Part shown: positions 46,560 through 58,257 of the stretch, in pieces
Numbering within the stretch: position 1 is the stretch's first letter
Layout of the letters: the number at the start of each line of letters is the position of its first letter
Assembly: GCA_015680905.1 (NCBI GenBank)
Contig: CM027384.1
Coordinates: forward strand, 72,387,501-72,451,500
Source of the DNA: Coptis chinensis
Taxonomy: Eukaryota; Streptophyta; Magnoliopsida; Ranunculales; Ranunculaceae
Length of the DNA: 64,000 bases
Direction of reading: 5' to 3'
Notes under the pieces: generated by a model
The model's database searches: none
What the model was told of the DNA's origin: nothing
What the model saw: the letters and a program-made list of their open reading frames with translations, nothing else
Position numbers and translations under genes: made by a program

Positions 46560-47770
46560 ATCGTTTCAGTAGATAAGTATTCCATGGCTGAGGTAACAAT
46601 TTCCCTTCTTGAGTTTTTATCCATCATTTCCGTTGCCCACAACACGTTCTACTATGTATGGACCTTCCCAATTAGGGGCTAGTTTGGAATCGTCTTGCGT
46701 CTTTTTGAGCACCAGATCTCCATTTTGGAATGATCGAGGATGCACTCGTTTATTGTAGGAGTTCTTTCAGGGTTTGTTGATAAGATCGCGACTTCAATGG
46801 TGGCTAAGTCACGCGCCGTTCTTGAAAGCAAATCGATCTTTTGTGCTAAAGACGGAGAATCATTGTGTCGGTTTTAACGAGCTCGGACCGAGTCGTAGTA
46901 TTTGATCGGCTTCGGTGGAATGACTGACTTTTGTGCCATAACACAAGGAGAATGGAGATTTGCCGGTACTGGACCGAGCTGTGGTGCGATGAGCCCACAA
47001 GATGTTCTCCAACTGGTTCGGCCATTGGCTTTTGTTCTTTTCAATCTTTTTCTTCAAATTTTCTAAGATGGCCTTGTTCTTCGGCTTCCGGCGACCATTA
47101 CTCGGCGTCTTGTGGAGTAGAAAATGCATGAACTATCTTCCACTTAGCTAGAAATTCTTTAACGGTTCGGCCTTTGAATTGGGGTCCATTGTCCATGACG
47201 AGTGTATGTGACAACCCAAATCTGGTGATGATATGAGTCCAGATGAAATTGCGGACATCGCGATTCTTTGACATGTGCTAAAGGAATGGCAACCCACTTG
47301 CCCTTGGTGAAATAGTCGGTTGTCGCTAAGGCGAACCGAAAACCGGTGCTTTACGGGGGACGAATGGTCCCATAATGTCCATGCCCCACATGTGAAATGG
47401 CCATGGGCTTGCTATATTGATCGGCTTCGCGTCTTGGTGAATGATGTTAATGGCGAATGTTTGACATTTTAAGCGCGAGAACGTATGCTTTGGCCTCGAT
47501 GCATCACGGGGCCGGATAGCCTTGGGAAATTGCCTTATGGGCTAAAGAACGACCTCCGGCATGGTTTCCACATTCTCCCTCATGGATTTCGACAAATATC
47601 AATTGTCCTTGCTCTGGAGTAATACATCGCAAGTGCGGTCCACCAGCAGATTTTCTAAACAACTTATCGTGCAACACGCAATAACGACGTGCTTGATATT
47701 GGATCTGTCTGGCTTTGGCACGCTCTACAGGGAGCGTGCCCTGATGGATGTAGTCCATGATGGGCTGCAT
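46560..47770 (-). pseudogene. Tat-2 integrase remnant
   Basis: From 47770 downward the frame holds FRKSAGGPHLRCITPEQGQL and HEGECGNHAGGRSLAHKAIS (start of the HHCC domain). After frameshifted core sequence, 47129-46860 carries NQLENILWAHRTTARSSTG with FSLCYGT, clearly collinear with Tat-1 integrase. The C-terminal WEGPYIVERVVGNG-like segment is at about 46670-46625. Frameshifts and deletions remove most of the catalytic core. Confidence 0.75.
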
Positions 47771-48260
47771 CTAGGTCTGGTGCAACTGATCTTCGGAGAG
47801 AGGGATCAGATCGGCTATAAGTAGGGCATGCTCGACCTGATATGCAGGTCGGTCGATCACCTCAATAAGGAGTTGTCGTGGAACGCAACTCGGTGTTTGA
47901 GTGGCTAGGTAAGCTAGGCTGTCTGCGTGACGGTTCTTATCACGCAAAAAATGGTGTATGGTAGATTTCTGAAAAGAAGGCAACAAATGATGAACGACCT
48001 GAAGATACTTCGGAAGGTTACCTTCTTGAGTAGTGTACTCCTTAGCAATCTGGCGAACGACCAGTTGCGAGTCACTAAAGACTTGAAGCTCTTGCACACC
48101 GAGTTGTAGCGCCATATGAAGGCCCATGATCAGCGCTTCGTATTCCGCTTCGTTATTGGAAGATGCGAAGTTGAGTCGAACTGATTTTTCGACCATAAGT
48201 CCTTCGGGAGACACTAAGACGACTCCGATGCCACTCCCTCGGGGTTGCTAGATCCATCTA
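47771..48260 (-). pseudogene. Tat-2 archaeal-type RNase H
   Basis: A long open segment carries SNNEAEYEALIMGLHMALQL (catalytic Glu), QVFSDSQLVVRQIAKEY (catalytic Asp) and NRHADSLAYLATQ. The first catalytic Asp block (LFVDGSSNP) is upstream at about 48250 but separated by a frameshift. It is the best-preserved part of Tat-2 pol. Confidence 0.8.
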
Positions 48261-48565
48261 CAAAGAGAGACCAGAGTGATTTGACGCGCTCTTTGTCAAC
48301 AACAATCTCCATCTCACGGTTCCCGGTGGGGGTCTGAGAGGAAATCGGCGAGGAAATCGGCTACGACTTGACCTTTCTAAGAGGTGCGAGGTACAAACTC
48401 CATGTGGTGTTCACCAAGCTCCTCGGCCCATACGGCCATGCGAGTAGTCTTGTTTTCTTTGTGGAGAAGTTTCTTCAATGGGAGGTCGGTCGATCTGTTG
48501 ATCGGATGTGCTTGAAAGTACGGCCTGAATTTTACGGCGAATACACCAAAGCAAATACGGCTCGT

Positions 48566-49944
48566 TCAAGGAAAGAATAATTTTTTCTCAATTTGGCGTG
48601 GCGTCTTACTTGTGAAGTAGATCGGCTTTTCGGAATTGTTCTCCTCTTCGAAGAGAACTGAGCTGAGGGTGAAATCTGATACTGCCAGGTATAGCCCCAA
48701 TGTCTCTCCATCGACTGGTGTGGTTAAGACGAGAGGTGTGGTGAGGTATTCTTTGAGAGTGGCGAATGCTTGATGGCATTGATCAGTCCATGAGAACGGC
48801 TCGCCTGTCTTGAGGAGTTGTAGGAACGGACGACATTTGTCGGGCATACGGATATGAATCGATTAAGTGCGCCGACCATACGACAACCGTATCGCTTCTT
48901 TGTGCGTGGATCGGGCATGTCTAAGAACGCTTTCGATTTGGTGCGGATTCGCCCGATCCCAATTTGTGACACGATATCGAGGAATTTACTAGAGGGCGGC
49001 TCAAAGAGGCATTTCTCACGGGTTCAACTTCATTCGAGTCGCAATAATCTGAGAAGCGCTTGCTCAAGGTGAGTAATATGATCGATCGCTTTTTGCTCTT
49101 GACAACCATATTGTCGATGTAAACCTCCATGGTCTCTCCTAACATGTCCTGGAACATGTCAGTTACCAGACGCTGATATGTCGCTCCGGCGTTCTTAAGG
49201 CGAGCGGGAGGACGTTATAACAATAAATTCCTTGTTCGGTAATGAGCGAGGTCTTCTCTTGATCTTCCTCGGTAGTGGGATTTGATTGTATCCATTTGAC
49301 GATCCATAAAGGAAAGAAGTTCATGCCCGCAAGTCCGGGTCGACAAAGGCGGTCAATACGTGGTAGGGAAAACTATCTTTCGGTGTTTCTTGATTGACAT
49401 TAATTGAAATCGACGCATAGGCTTAAACTGTTCCATTCTTTTGGGGACCGCCGCACGATGTTAGCGACCCATTCGGGTATCCACCTTTCGATGAAACCGA
49501 CTTGCTTGAGTTTGTCGACCGTCATTAATGGCTTTCTGAAAAGCGAGATAACCCGGGCATTTACCGCTTAACTGGTTTAGCATTAGGATTTACATTTAAT
49601 CGATGACATGCTACACTAGGGTCTATACCGGGCACATCGATATACGACCAGGTGAAAACATCTTTATTCATAGCCAGAAAGTTTACAAGTTGGGCCTTGA
49701 GTGTAGGGTCAAGGTTAGCCCCTACATATACAAACTTGGGGTCATTATCAGTTCCTAAGTTCACCCGCTCTCTGTCGACCTGTGGAGGTGCTGGCCTGGG
49801 TGGCGACGCTTCTTCGTGTGGTGGCACTTCAACGACCTGAGGGAGAGTGCACTTATTCACCCGAACTGGATCGGCAGCTGTGGTGACGAGAACAGGAACT
49901 GGAATGGCTTCTGTGGTCATACTAAGAGGGGCTGGAGTGACCAT
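48566..49944 (-). pseudogene. Tat-2 reverse transcriptase and RNase H remnant
   Basis: Starts with a Pro-rich linker and NDPKFVYVGANLDPTLKAQL with VFTWSYIDVPGIDPSVAC (49944-49561), matching the Tat-1 linker. RT blocks follow in shifting frames. The catalytic box at about 49122-49108 reads YIDNM, not YIDDM, so the second catalytic Asp is replaced by Asn. RNase H (LGLYLAVSDFTLSSVLFEEE) is at 48847-48566. Frameshifts occur throughout. Confidence 0.8.
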
Positions 49945-52340
49945 CGGCAGGAAGACTTATGGTGTAACACGTGTCTGTGAATCCATTGGGTTGCTAACGG
50001 GTGAGATAACAATAGCAGAGGGGTCTTCTGGGGGCGTGACTGCGGTATTAACACCAACTGAGGTGACTTTGGGAATCCGTTCTGATGGAGCGGCAACGGC
50101 TGGATTGACTTCGGGAGTGTAAGTGGACGACTTCCTCTTCTTCTTTGGAGCCCGGTGTTGCTTTGATCGTTGGCTCGACCTCGCTGACGGTCTTTGGCCA
50201 TAGTATAACTGATGGGTTCGCTACTTGTGTGGAGTGGTGTACTGTCGGTCTTTCCTGCTGACAAGATTTGGTTACAATGATATGCTTCCGGTTGATTGCT
50301 TCTCGGCTCCATCGAGTCCTCGGGGCGGAAGCGGAGAACTTGATGCAACGCGTCGAAGGAATACGGCTTGCATTTGGTGGATCCATCGTCGTCCTAAGAT
50401 GGCATTATAGGGCGGCGGGATGTCTAGGACGCGGCGTATTTGCGGTGACTTTGTCTTCTTTAGATCCCACCGATCTTTGGAAGGATGATATCACCGGTTT
50501 GGTCGACCGACGGAACCATTGAACCCATAAAGGGGCAATCGGGTCTATTAGAACCGACTTGGGTAAACTCGTTTCTTGGAGAGTGTGGTAAAATAAAAGC
50601 GTTGCGAGAAACTCTCCGAGATTTGAAGACCAAGGCGGCTTTCTTATCGGTCGGCTGATCTTGGCGTGGGCGACTAGTGCATCATTGTGAGGAAGGCGGA
50701 CCTTGTTGAGGTTGGCCTCTGTGAAAATGATATCTCTGAATGGCAACTGGCGGCGAGCATGTCTTTGCTTGGGAAGTAAAGTGATATACTTCTTGAAGCG
50801 CCAACACGGCGTCTTTTCTCTCTGGATGAAATGGCGAATCATCGGGGAAAGTAATCATGTGAATTGTTCGGTATTGTCCGATCGGAGGGTGTTGTCTTCG
50901 CTTCGTGGCGACGAACGATCTTAGGGGCGCCTCTATTGTGAGGGCGACCTTGAAAGTCTTGGTGGTGGTGGCGAGGTGGAGATCGACTGCACTTTGGCAG
51001 TGGAGATCATTGCGTTTTGGCGAGGTGGAGATCGGTTGCACTTTCGGCGAGCCATGAGCTTATGGCGCAAATCACCGTCGAAATGTTGGTGTCTTGTTTA
51101 ATGTGATCACTTTGGCCGACAAGGTCTTGAAGATAGTGCTTAAGCCCCAAAGACGCATTGGTTTCATGACATTTGGCTTTGTGGAAGTAAAGGATAATAT
51201 GGCTTGTCAAGTCGATCATCGGGCTGCTTCACCTCACGGGTGGAAGTACGAGGCTCGCCGGATCTTGTCTAGAATGTAACTAGGAGGCGTGTCGAGACAG
51301 CCGAATTCTCTGTTGTTATCTGTCGGGTTCACGCCTTGGTGAAGCGATATGGATCGCTTCACTTACGCGGGGTATGATCGAGATATGTGGCTACCTCTCG
51401 GTTCTCGGCTAAACCACTAGTGTTTTGGTTTTCGCAAACTTTCTTGCAACTTGATATACTTGTCAACTTCGTCGCGTCTGATTCGGATAAGCGTTTCTAG
51501 GCGTTCCTTCATGAGCGATCTGGAGAGGTTGGTATTACGTACTGAAACTCGGCAGCGTTAGAAAATGCCGGTGTGGCAAAAGACTCTTTTCGATCCGCTT
51601 TCCATACACAACAATTCAGCCTTGAACCGCCCTAAGAATTGGCGAATGGTCACCGTCTTCTCACGAATGATAAGCTGGAACAATGAATCAAGATCTGCCT
51701 TCTACGTCATTATGCGTATTATTGGCCGGCAAACGAGGTTAGTAAGCTGCTCAAAAGTTTTAATAGAATCGGGTTCGAGAAAAAGAACCAATCAAGTCGC
51801 CATCCTTGAGGCGGCCGGAAATAATCGGCGGTGAAGATGATCATATGTTGATTCGTTTAGGGATGGAAGAACGGGTAGAGGGCCAAACTCTGAATGTATC
51901 GAGCCATATGTTGGACGTTTTTGGGACGAGCCGCCATCATACATGGGGAAACGTGGCTGGATAAAATCTTGAGGAGAGGATTTTATGATTGAGAACGTCG
52001 GATTTAAGCGGGGGCGCAGCGGTATGTCTTGAGCATCTTTTGAACAATTTGGGTTCGTCTTTTCCGACCGCACTTTGGCTTATCCTATGTGACAATTCGT
52101 TAATCTGGCGATTAACCTCGTTGATGCCGTTTTTCAGCAACATTACCGACCGGTTTTTGTTGATAAAAAGCGTCGACTTACATGTTCGTAAAGTAGCATT
52201 TTCTTGCCCGAGCAAAGGAAATGCTTTCGCTTTGTTACACCCAATTTGTTTGGGGCGAGGTTTTGAACACGAGCTTCGAGGTGACCATGCTTCGTGGGCT
52301 TGAAGAGAAAATTTTGAGTTAGGGTAATGTGATTTCTCAA
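49945..52340 (-). pseudogene. Tat-2 gag and protease remnant
   Basis: The N-terminal gag helices (ISQSAVGKDEP) are at about 52215-52040. A segment DFIQPRFPMYDGG at about 51970-51930 matches Tat-1 gag (EFIQPTFPLYDG), and RLFPAASRMA follows. Downstream to 49945 the frames change too often to trace a continuous product, although HQVLRF near 50345 matches the end of the Tat-1 protease. Confidence 0.6.
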
Positions 52341-52345
52341 GTAAT

Positions 52346-52363
52346 CAAAACCACGCGGCGCCA
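52346..52363 (-). other. Tat-2 primer binding site
   Basis: On the minus strand TGGCGCCGCGTGGTTTTG starts one base inside the 5' LTR. It shares the TGGCGCCG core with plant Tat elements. Confidence 0.72.
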
Positions 52364-52364
52364 A

Positions 52365-52988
52365 TGTAAAGGAGTGTTTTGGTTTTCCTTGAGGTTCGCA
52401 AGAAGAAAGAGGGAAGAGGGTTGAGATTCTCTGGAGGGACCGAAGTTCGCTTGTGGCGAAATGTAATACTACATTATCCTCTTTTGGTTTTCTCTTTTTG
52501 GGGGAGAGGAATCAGGTCCGGCGTAAGTTCAAATAGGTGGTATTTATAGGCTTAAGGAAATGTCAATCGGGGGACACGCGTGTGTCTCTTGCACATGTAA
52601 AGGTGGAGATCGTGAATGAGTGTTGGGCTGGTTATATTATTAGTCATGTATAAGATGATTGGGGAGTTGGCGGTCGCCCTATTTCCCAGTGGTGGGAAGT
52701 ACAAGTAAGATTTTGGTAATGATTACCCCCGGTGGTGATCCTATCCGGTGTAAACAATGTCTCGGCCATGCGTCGCATATTAAAGAGACATCTTTGTTCG
52801 CAGTACCACCTACGGAAGGAACTTTCATAGGTTGGTCTTGGAGGTCGATGTTCGAAAGTTCGCTTATCTTATAAGTTACATGTGTATTCAAAGGGAGCTG
52901 CTCACAGTCGGTCTTGGAGGTCGATGTCCTGAGTTCGCTTATGCTCCACGCGTGCCTGATAACTTTATGAAGATATCACTCCCCTACA
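52365..52988 (-). repeat. Tat-2 5' LTR
   Basis: 624 bp; on the minus strand TGTAGGGGAGTGATATC...CACTCCTTTACA. A TATA box CCTATAAATACC lies at about 52539-52550 (minus), which confirms the transcription direction. An internal direct repeat (GGTCTTGGAGGTCGATGT) occurs at about 52833 and 52912. Followed by the GATGT duplication and the FRS reading frame. Confidence 0.9.
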
Positions 52989-55900
52989 GATGTAGTAGAT
53001 GTTGACGAGTATACTGATGAAGATGAGGTTGAGGTTATACCAGATGATGATGAGGATGTAAAGAATGTATTTGTTCAAGAAGAAAATAAATTGGAGTTGA
53101 ATGTCGGAATGATTTTTGATAGTGTTGCTGATTTATTTGAGTACTATTTGAAATATGGCAATGAAAATGGTTTTCCAGTTAAGAAAAGATCCTCAAGGAT
53201 TGACGATAACGGGGAGGTTCGATGGGTGGCTTTTGCATGCTCTCGGTCAGGCAAAACAGAGAGCACATCAAGAAATGCTTTCAAATTGCATCCAACCACC
53301 AAAACTGAATGCAATGCAAGGCTTAGGGCTGCTTTATGCCCCAATAGGAAGTGGCACGTGACATCGGTTGCGTTTGATCATAATCACGTGCTGAGCCCAG
53401 GAAAATCACGATTTTACAAGAAGAACCGTGGCTTGAAACCATCTGTAAAAAGAAGGCTTGAACTGAATGATATGTCGAGTATTAAACCTAGCAACAATTA
53501 TCGCACCTTTATTACAGAAGCAGGTGGTCATGAGAAGGTGCCATTTTTAGAGAAAGATTGTCGCAATCATCTTGACAAAGTAAGACGGTTAAGACTCGGT
53601 AATGGAGATGGTGCATCAGTTGAAAACTACTTCGCAAAAATGCAGGCTAACAACTCAATTTTTTTTTTCTCTGATGGATTTAGATAGAATTGATGGCAGG
53701 ATAAAGAATATATTTTGGGCTGATGCAAGGAGTAGAGTGGCATATGAAGAGTTTGGCGATGCCATCACTTTTGACACGACATACTTAACAAATAAGTATG
53801 ACATGCCTTTTGCCCCTTTCGTTGGTGTGAACCATCATGGACAGTCAATGTTATTGGGGGTGTGCTTTGATTTCGAAGCAGGATACTGTTACATTTTCTT
53901 GGGTTTTTCAGACTTGGCTACAATGTATGGGTGGTCGTGCTCCTAATGCAATAATAACTGATCAAGACAGAGCTATGCAAAATGCTATTGGGAGTGTCTT
54001 CCCGAGCACACGACATCGGTGGTGTTTATGGCATATAATGAAAAAATTGCTTGAAAAGTTAAAGGCTCATAAAGAGTACGAGTCTATCAAGTTTGCAATG
54101 CAACGTGCAGTCTATGAGTCTGTGACTATTGATGATTTTGAAGAAAGTTGGAAGATATTTATCGAGAAATTTGATCTTAAAAAAAATGATTGGTTGAATG
54201 GGTTGTATGAGGAGAAAACTCGCTGGGTTCCTGTGTTTGTAAAGGATACTTTTTGGGCAGGGATGCCAACTACTCAAAGAAGTGAGAGCATGAATTCATT
54301 CTTTGATGGGTATGTAAACTCCAAGACTACCATGAAACAGTTTGTCGAGCAGTATGAAAATGCACTACGAAGCAAGGTAGAGAAAGAAAACCAAGCAGAT
54401 TTTATCTCATTCAACTCCCGAGTCCTTTGTATTACTCATTATATGATGGAGAAGCAATTTCAAGATAGTTACACAACTGCAAAGTTTAAGGAGTTTCAGA
54501 CAGAGCTAACAAGTAAGATTACTATGACATGTCTCAAGTTAAAGAGGATTGTGGTATTCACGTGTATGAAATTTTAGAAGATAAAGGATTGGATCGGCAA
54601 ACCACTTTTACTGTTTCGTTAAACTTAAATGACCTGGATATTAAGTGCAATTGTCGTTTGTTTTAGTTTAAAGGAATCCTATGTAGACATGCTCTTACGG
54701 TCTTGATTCACAAAAAAGTGCAAAAGGTGCCTGAAAAATACATTCTTAGGCGATGGAGGAAAGATGTAAGGAGGCAACACACAAAGGTTAAAATCAGTTG
54801 CTTTGATTGGCTACAAAACCTTGATAATGAACGATATGACAGGATGTGCAAAGTCTTTTATGAAGTTGCAGACTTGGCAACTCATAACGAAGCTAAGACG
54901 AGATTGGTTGTTGATCGGATTAAGTTATTATGCAAGGAACTGAATGAAGATGAAGGAGCATGGGGAAGTAGTTTGCCAAATTCATTGTCAGGCATCGAAC
55001 ATCATGATAGATCATCAAGTCATGACATTATTCCTATGTGTAAGCAAAATGGAATTGTTCGGAGTCCATTGGCAGTCCGTAGTAATATAGGTCGACCGCC
55101 TTTTAAAAGGAAGGAGTCTAAGGGGGAACAAGTTGTTAGAAAGAAAAAGGAACAAGAGAAGAAAGTGAGAGAAAAAGAGAAAGAGGTCGGTGCTGGAAGT
55201 GTCTTTGGTAACCTAAACTCCGATAAGGTAGCAAGCAACTAATCGCTAACACAAATCTCAATTACTCAGTTGTCATTTATTGCACTTAATATATTTTATT
55301 CAAACTGATACTTATATGTATATAACTTATTGTACTATCATTGTAGGATTCAATTGGTGGATTAGAAGTTATCGAGCTTGGTAGGACACAAGAAAGTATT
55401 ACAATGAAGGTTCGTAGCTTACTTTGCTCTCGGTTATTCTTTAAATAAATACTACTTCATATTCTACAAATTTTGTATTGAGCTTTGATGTTTTTGTGTC
55501 GTGATTTTGTTTCTTGTGCAAATGCCACTTTTTGAACATTTACAAATGTAGGACCATGGAAGAAATGCCCCTCATGCCAATCATCCTTACAATTCGATTG
55601 ATGCTGGCTTTCCTCTTCATTTGCAGGTTATTAGTTATTATCTTTTCATATAATATTTGTCAATGTCTCTTCCTTAAATATCTTATAAATATATAGGACA
55701 CTAGAGGAACCTTTCCTATTCGACATGGCAGCCATCTGAATAACTATATTGGGTATCAACTTGGGTATTTGTCAATGTCATTTGCAGATGTCTTATACTA
55801 AGAATTTTACAATTGCAGGAGAATGAAGATAATTTTCCTCGTGCCTATCCTCAAAATAATTTTTTGGGTATCAACTTTCCACTTCAAATTCCAGTAACTT

Positions 55901-56040
55901 ATTTTTCTATTTTTATATTGCAAATAAGTTACCCCCCTTTTACTACTGCAAACTTACAAACATCATTGGTGTCACAGAGTTACCATTACCCTTTTTGGAG
56001 TGGGGGTGATATGCCATTTAGTAGACACGATACACCTTAG

Positions 56041-56756
56041 AAGGTGGATGAAGACATGAGCTGATTATTGATGTGTTATCTATTTTTTGTATAAATCATT
56101 TACGGTTGTACCAATGACGATGAGGGCACTGAAAACTCACCTGAACAAGATAAAGAATCTTCCATTTGTGAAGAAAATTTCAGATTTTCGCTTGCTACTC
56201 CTGATGTCAAGGTTTCCCAATGCTAATATTCCTGCGTTAGCAGAGTGTGTGCAAACAGAAACATCAATACCAGAAGGTTGCCAGCTACTAATAGATTCAA
56301 TGGCTAATGCTTCTTGACTTGGAGGGTCTTGATGTGGTCCTTTGCCTTAGTTATGCGGTGGAGATTCTATTACAAGTCAATTATTGGATGTGATGTATGT
56401 GTAGAGTGATCAGTTGGTTTTTGGTTATTCAAAACAATGTTTCATGACGATCAATGTGCGGTATAACTATACTCTTAAAAATTGTGTTATCAGAACTTGC
56501 ATCTTAGAAGCAAACTTCTTTCAAAACATGAATTGTTTATCTTTTTGTGTCAATTTATATTAGTTAAGCATTTTGCATTAATTTAAAGTCAGTACTCATT
56601 TTCTTCCTTGAAAGGTAAAAGAATTTTATATAAAAAGTGGGATAACAACTAGATCCAAACAAACTAAGCCATCTCAAAAACAGCAGGGAGGGGACGAGTG
56701 CTTAAGTTATGTGGAGTTTGTCTATATCATTCTTCCAAAGACCAAAACATAACTTT
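56041..56756. other. Region 3' of the FRS pseudogene
   Basis: Likely 3' UTR and downstream flank of FRS. A frame near 56109-56215 reads NDDEGTENSPEQDKESSICE, acidic and possibly a further exon remnant, but no splice sites support it. The right end should hold the 3' UTR of the bL33-like gene. Confidence 0.45.
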
Positions 56757-56930
56757 TTACTTCATATTTGCCTCAGTAAATAGCGTAAGACAATTCACCC
56801 ATGGGTCATACTTTCTAAACTCAAGCTTCTCTGTCATCTTCCGTGGATTCTTACGCTTCACATAAAAAAATCCAGTCTCTACTGCAGAGACAAGCCTGAT
56901 GAATATTGCATCACCCTTGGCCATCCCCAT
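56757..56930 (-). CDS. Mitochondrial-type ribosomal protein bL33
   Basis: A 57-aa frame: MGMAKGDAIFIRLVSAVETG, then FFYVKRKNPRKMTEKLEFRK, ending FTEANMK. It matches the plant mitochondrial bL33 pattern (IFIRLVSA.GTGFFYV, KLEFRK.DPRVNRHVLFTE.K). The ATG at 56930 is followed by a second Met at 56924. A TTTTGCAG acceptor upstream (near 56971) suggests a 5' UTR intron. bL33 belongs to the large ribosomal subunit near the E site. Oddities: the conserved DPRVNRHVLF reads DPWVNCLTLF, with both Arg codons changed in the way CpG deamination would (CGG to TGG, CGT to TGT). The gene may be functional but diverged, or decaying. Confidence 0.8.
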   Translation of the reverse strand: MGMAKGDAIFIRLVSAVETGFFYVKRKNPRKMTEKLEFRKYDPWVNCLTLFTEANMK

Positions 56931-57519
56931 TAAAACTCATAAATAGTGAAGCTAAGCTAAATCTGCAAAATCAAACTAGATGAGGATGAATTTAGTTTGT
57001 CTGATGGTGAGAAGTCGAAACTGGAAGCATCTGAAACAAACTAGACGAGCGATCGATACGCCATATAGATATTTCCTGCTTGAGATTCCTTCAATAAGAT
57101 CTTCGATTTTGAATCTGTTTGGCAAGAAGAAGAATATACAGGGATTTAATTTTTAGTTTGGGTTCCTTTTTTTGTTTTTTAGCCAAAAATAAATCGCGGG
57201 AAGATTTCATGGGACTTTGTAATTCTCACATTTGGCTGACGTGGGTTGCCACCTAATTAGACACATAAGTAGGTTGAAATAGTAGGTGATATTAAGTAGG
57301 TCCGTCTAGAATTACTGCTCGAGAGCCCAATACTAGTCAACCCAACTCTTCACAAAATGACCCCATATGAACTCGTCTCTAATACCATATGAAGTCTCTA
57401 ATATATCTCTACTAGTAGTATCTCCTATAACTATCATGGACCTTTAAATTCATCCGGGTATTTTTGTTACGCATAATATTCCTGAATAAATAATTAAATA
57501 AAACACCTAAATATTATTA

Positions 57520-57945
57520 AGAATGACTATTTGGTCTTTTTACACCCATATAAATTTGTAGTACCGATATTGTCCTTCAATTAAAGTATTGATAAACATT
57601 GTTTAATAGGAATAATCGGTCATTTCATGTGGTGATTAATTAAAAAACCAAATCCACGCCATCTTGAATTGTACGCCCACACAATGAATGCTCACTTAAT
57701 ATTAATTACGTGTCTTTAATTACCATCCTACCTACATTAATATCCATTCTTTTAAGATGCTCATAGTGAGCCACATCAGCAAAGTTTTTAAAAAAACCCA
57801 TGGTTTTAGAATATTTACTTTCCTTCTTACGAAAAATGCCCTTAAAATTGGTCTATTTTGTAATTTATAGAAATATATTAGGTCTTTTCACATGTGGTGA
57901 GAAAAAAAAACCAAAAACACGCCTCATTTGAATTGTACATTGGGG
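57520..57945. repeat. Diverged ~265-bp direct repeat
   Basis: GGTCATTTCATGTGGTGATT...AAACCAAATCCACGCC...TTGAATTGTAC at about 57618 recurs as GGTCTTTTCACATGTGGTGA...AACCAAAAACACGCC...TTGAATTGTAC at about 57882. The two copies are about 264 bp apart. Origin unknown. Confidence 0.5.
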
Positions 57946-58257
57946 GGTAAATAAGTAATTAACAACCCGAAAAAGAAACCTAAGCTGTCGTCAAACACCC
58001 AAACTCTCTCAAAGATCCAAATCAAGAAAAAAAATGGAAACCAAATCTCACCCTCACCTACGGGTTCTTCTCTCTCTTGATTCTTCTTGGAACTCTCGCA
58101 AAATATGGTGTATATACTGGATGGTTACATTGACGGGGTTTGATTTGTAAGTGGTAATTCTTCATTCTCTTATTGCGCCATTGATCTTTTCAGGGTGCTT
58201 CTTTACGACTTCTAGTGGCTTGCAGAGTTTTGAGCACCCTTTGAATGAAGGAAGGCA

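Larger units (their letters stand above)
36775..52988 (-). mobile_element. Tat element 2: Ty3/gypsy retrotransposon inserted in the FRS gene
   Basis: TG...CA ends with an exact 5-bp duplication GATGT (36770-36774, 52989-52993) lying within FRS codons. The 5' LTR is on the right (52365-52988) and the 3' LTR on the left (36775-40776, holding a nested 3.4-kb element). gag-pol runs on the minus strand from about 52340 to 46560, followed by five tandem repeats and a duplicated antisense gene on the plus strand. It has the same architecture as Tat-1 with clearly diverged sequence. It is dead through many frameshifts and an altered RT active site. Confidence 0.9.
36740..56040 (+). pseudogene. FAR1-related (FRS) gene split by Tat element 2
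   Basis: ATG 36740 opens an acidic N-terminus (MDGFSQDENED). After 35 nt the 16-kb Tat-2 element intervenes, and the same frame resumes at 52994. A FAR1-type DNA-binding domain lies at about 53130-53420 (EYYLKYGNENGFPV, KTECNARLRAAL, SVAFDHNHVLS). A MULE-transposase domain is at 53740-54030 (FDTTYLTNKYDMPFAPFVGV, IITDQDRAMQNAI). A SWIM finger is at 54646-54705 (CNC...CRH). The main exon ends at 55227; likely exons are 55347-55409, 55552-55626, from 55697, and 55819-56040. Decay besides the insertion: frameshifts in T10 (53659-53668), in G5 (53856-53860) and near 54515, and a TAG (54664) inside SWIM. FRS proteins are transcription factors derived from MULE transposases. Confidence 0.88.

Noticed and set aside
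58034-58150. Possible first exon (METKSHPHLRVLLSL) joined to the copia-like frame
   Set aside because: Joining at the visible GTAAGT and TTTTCAG sites meets a stop codon before the ATG at 58258, so it would be leader only.
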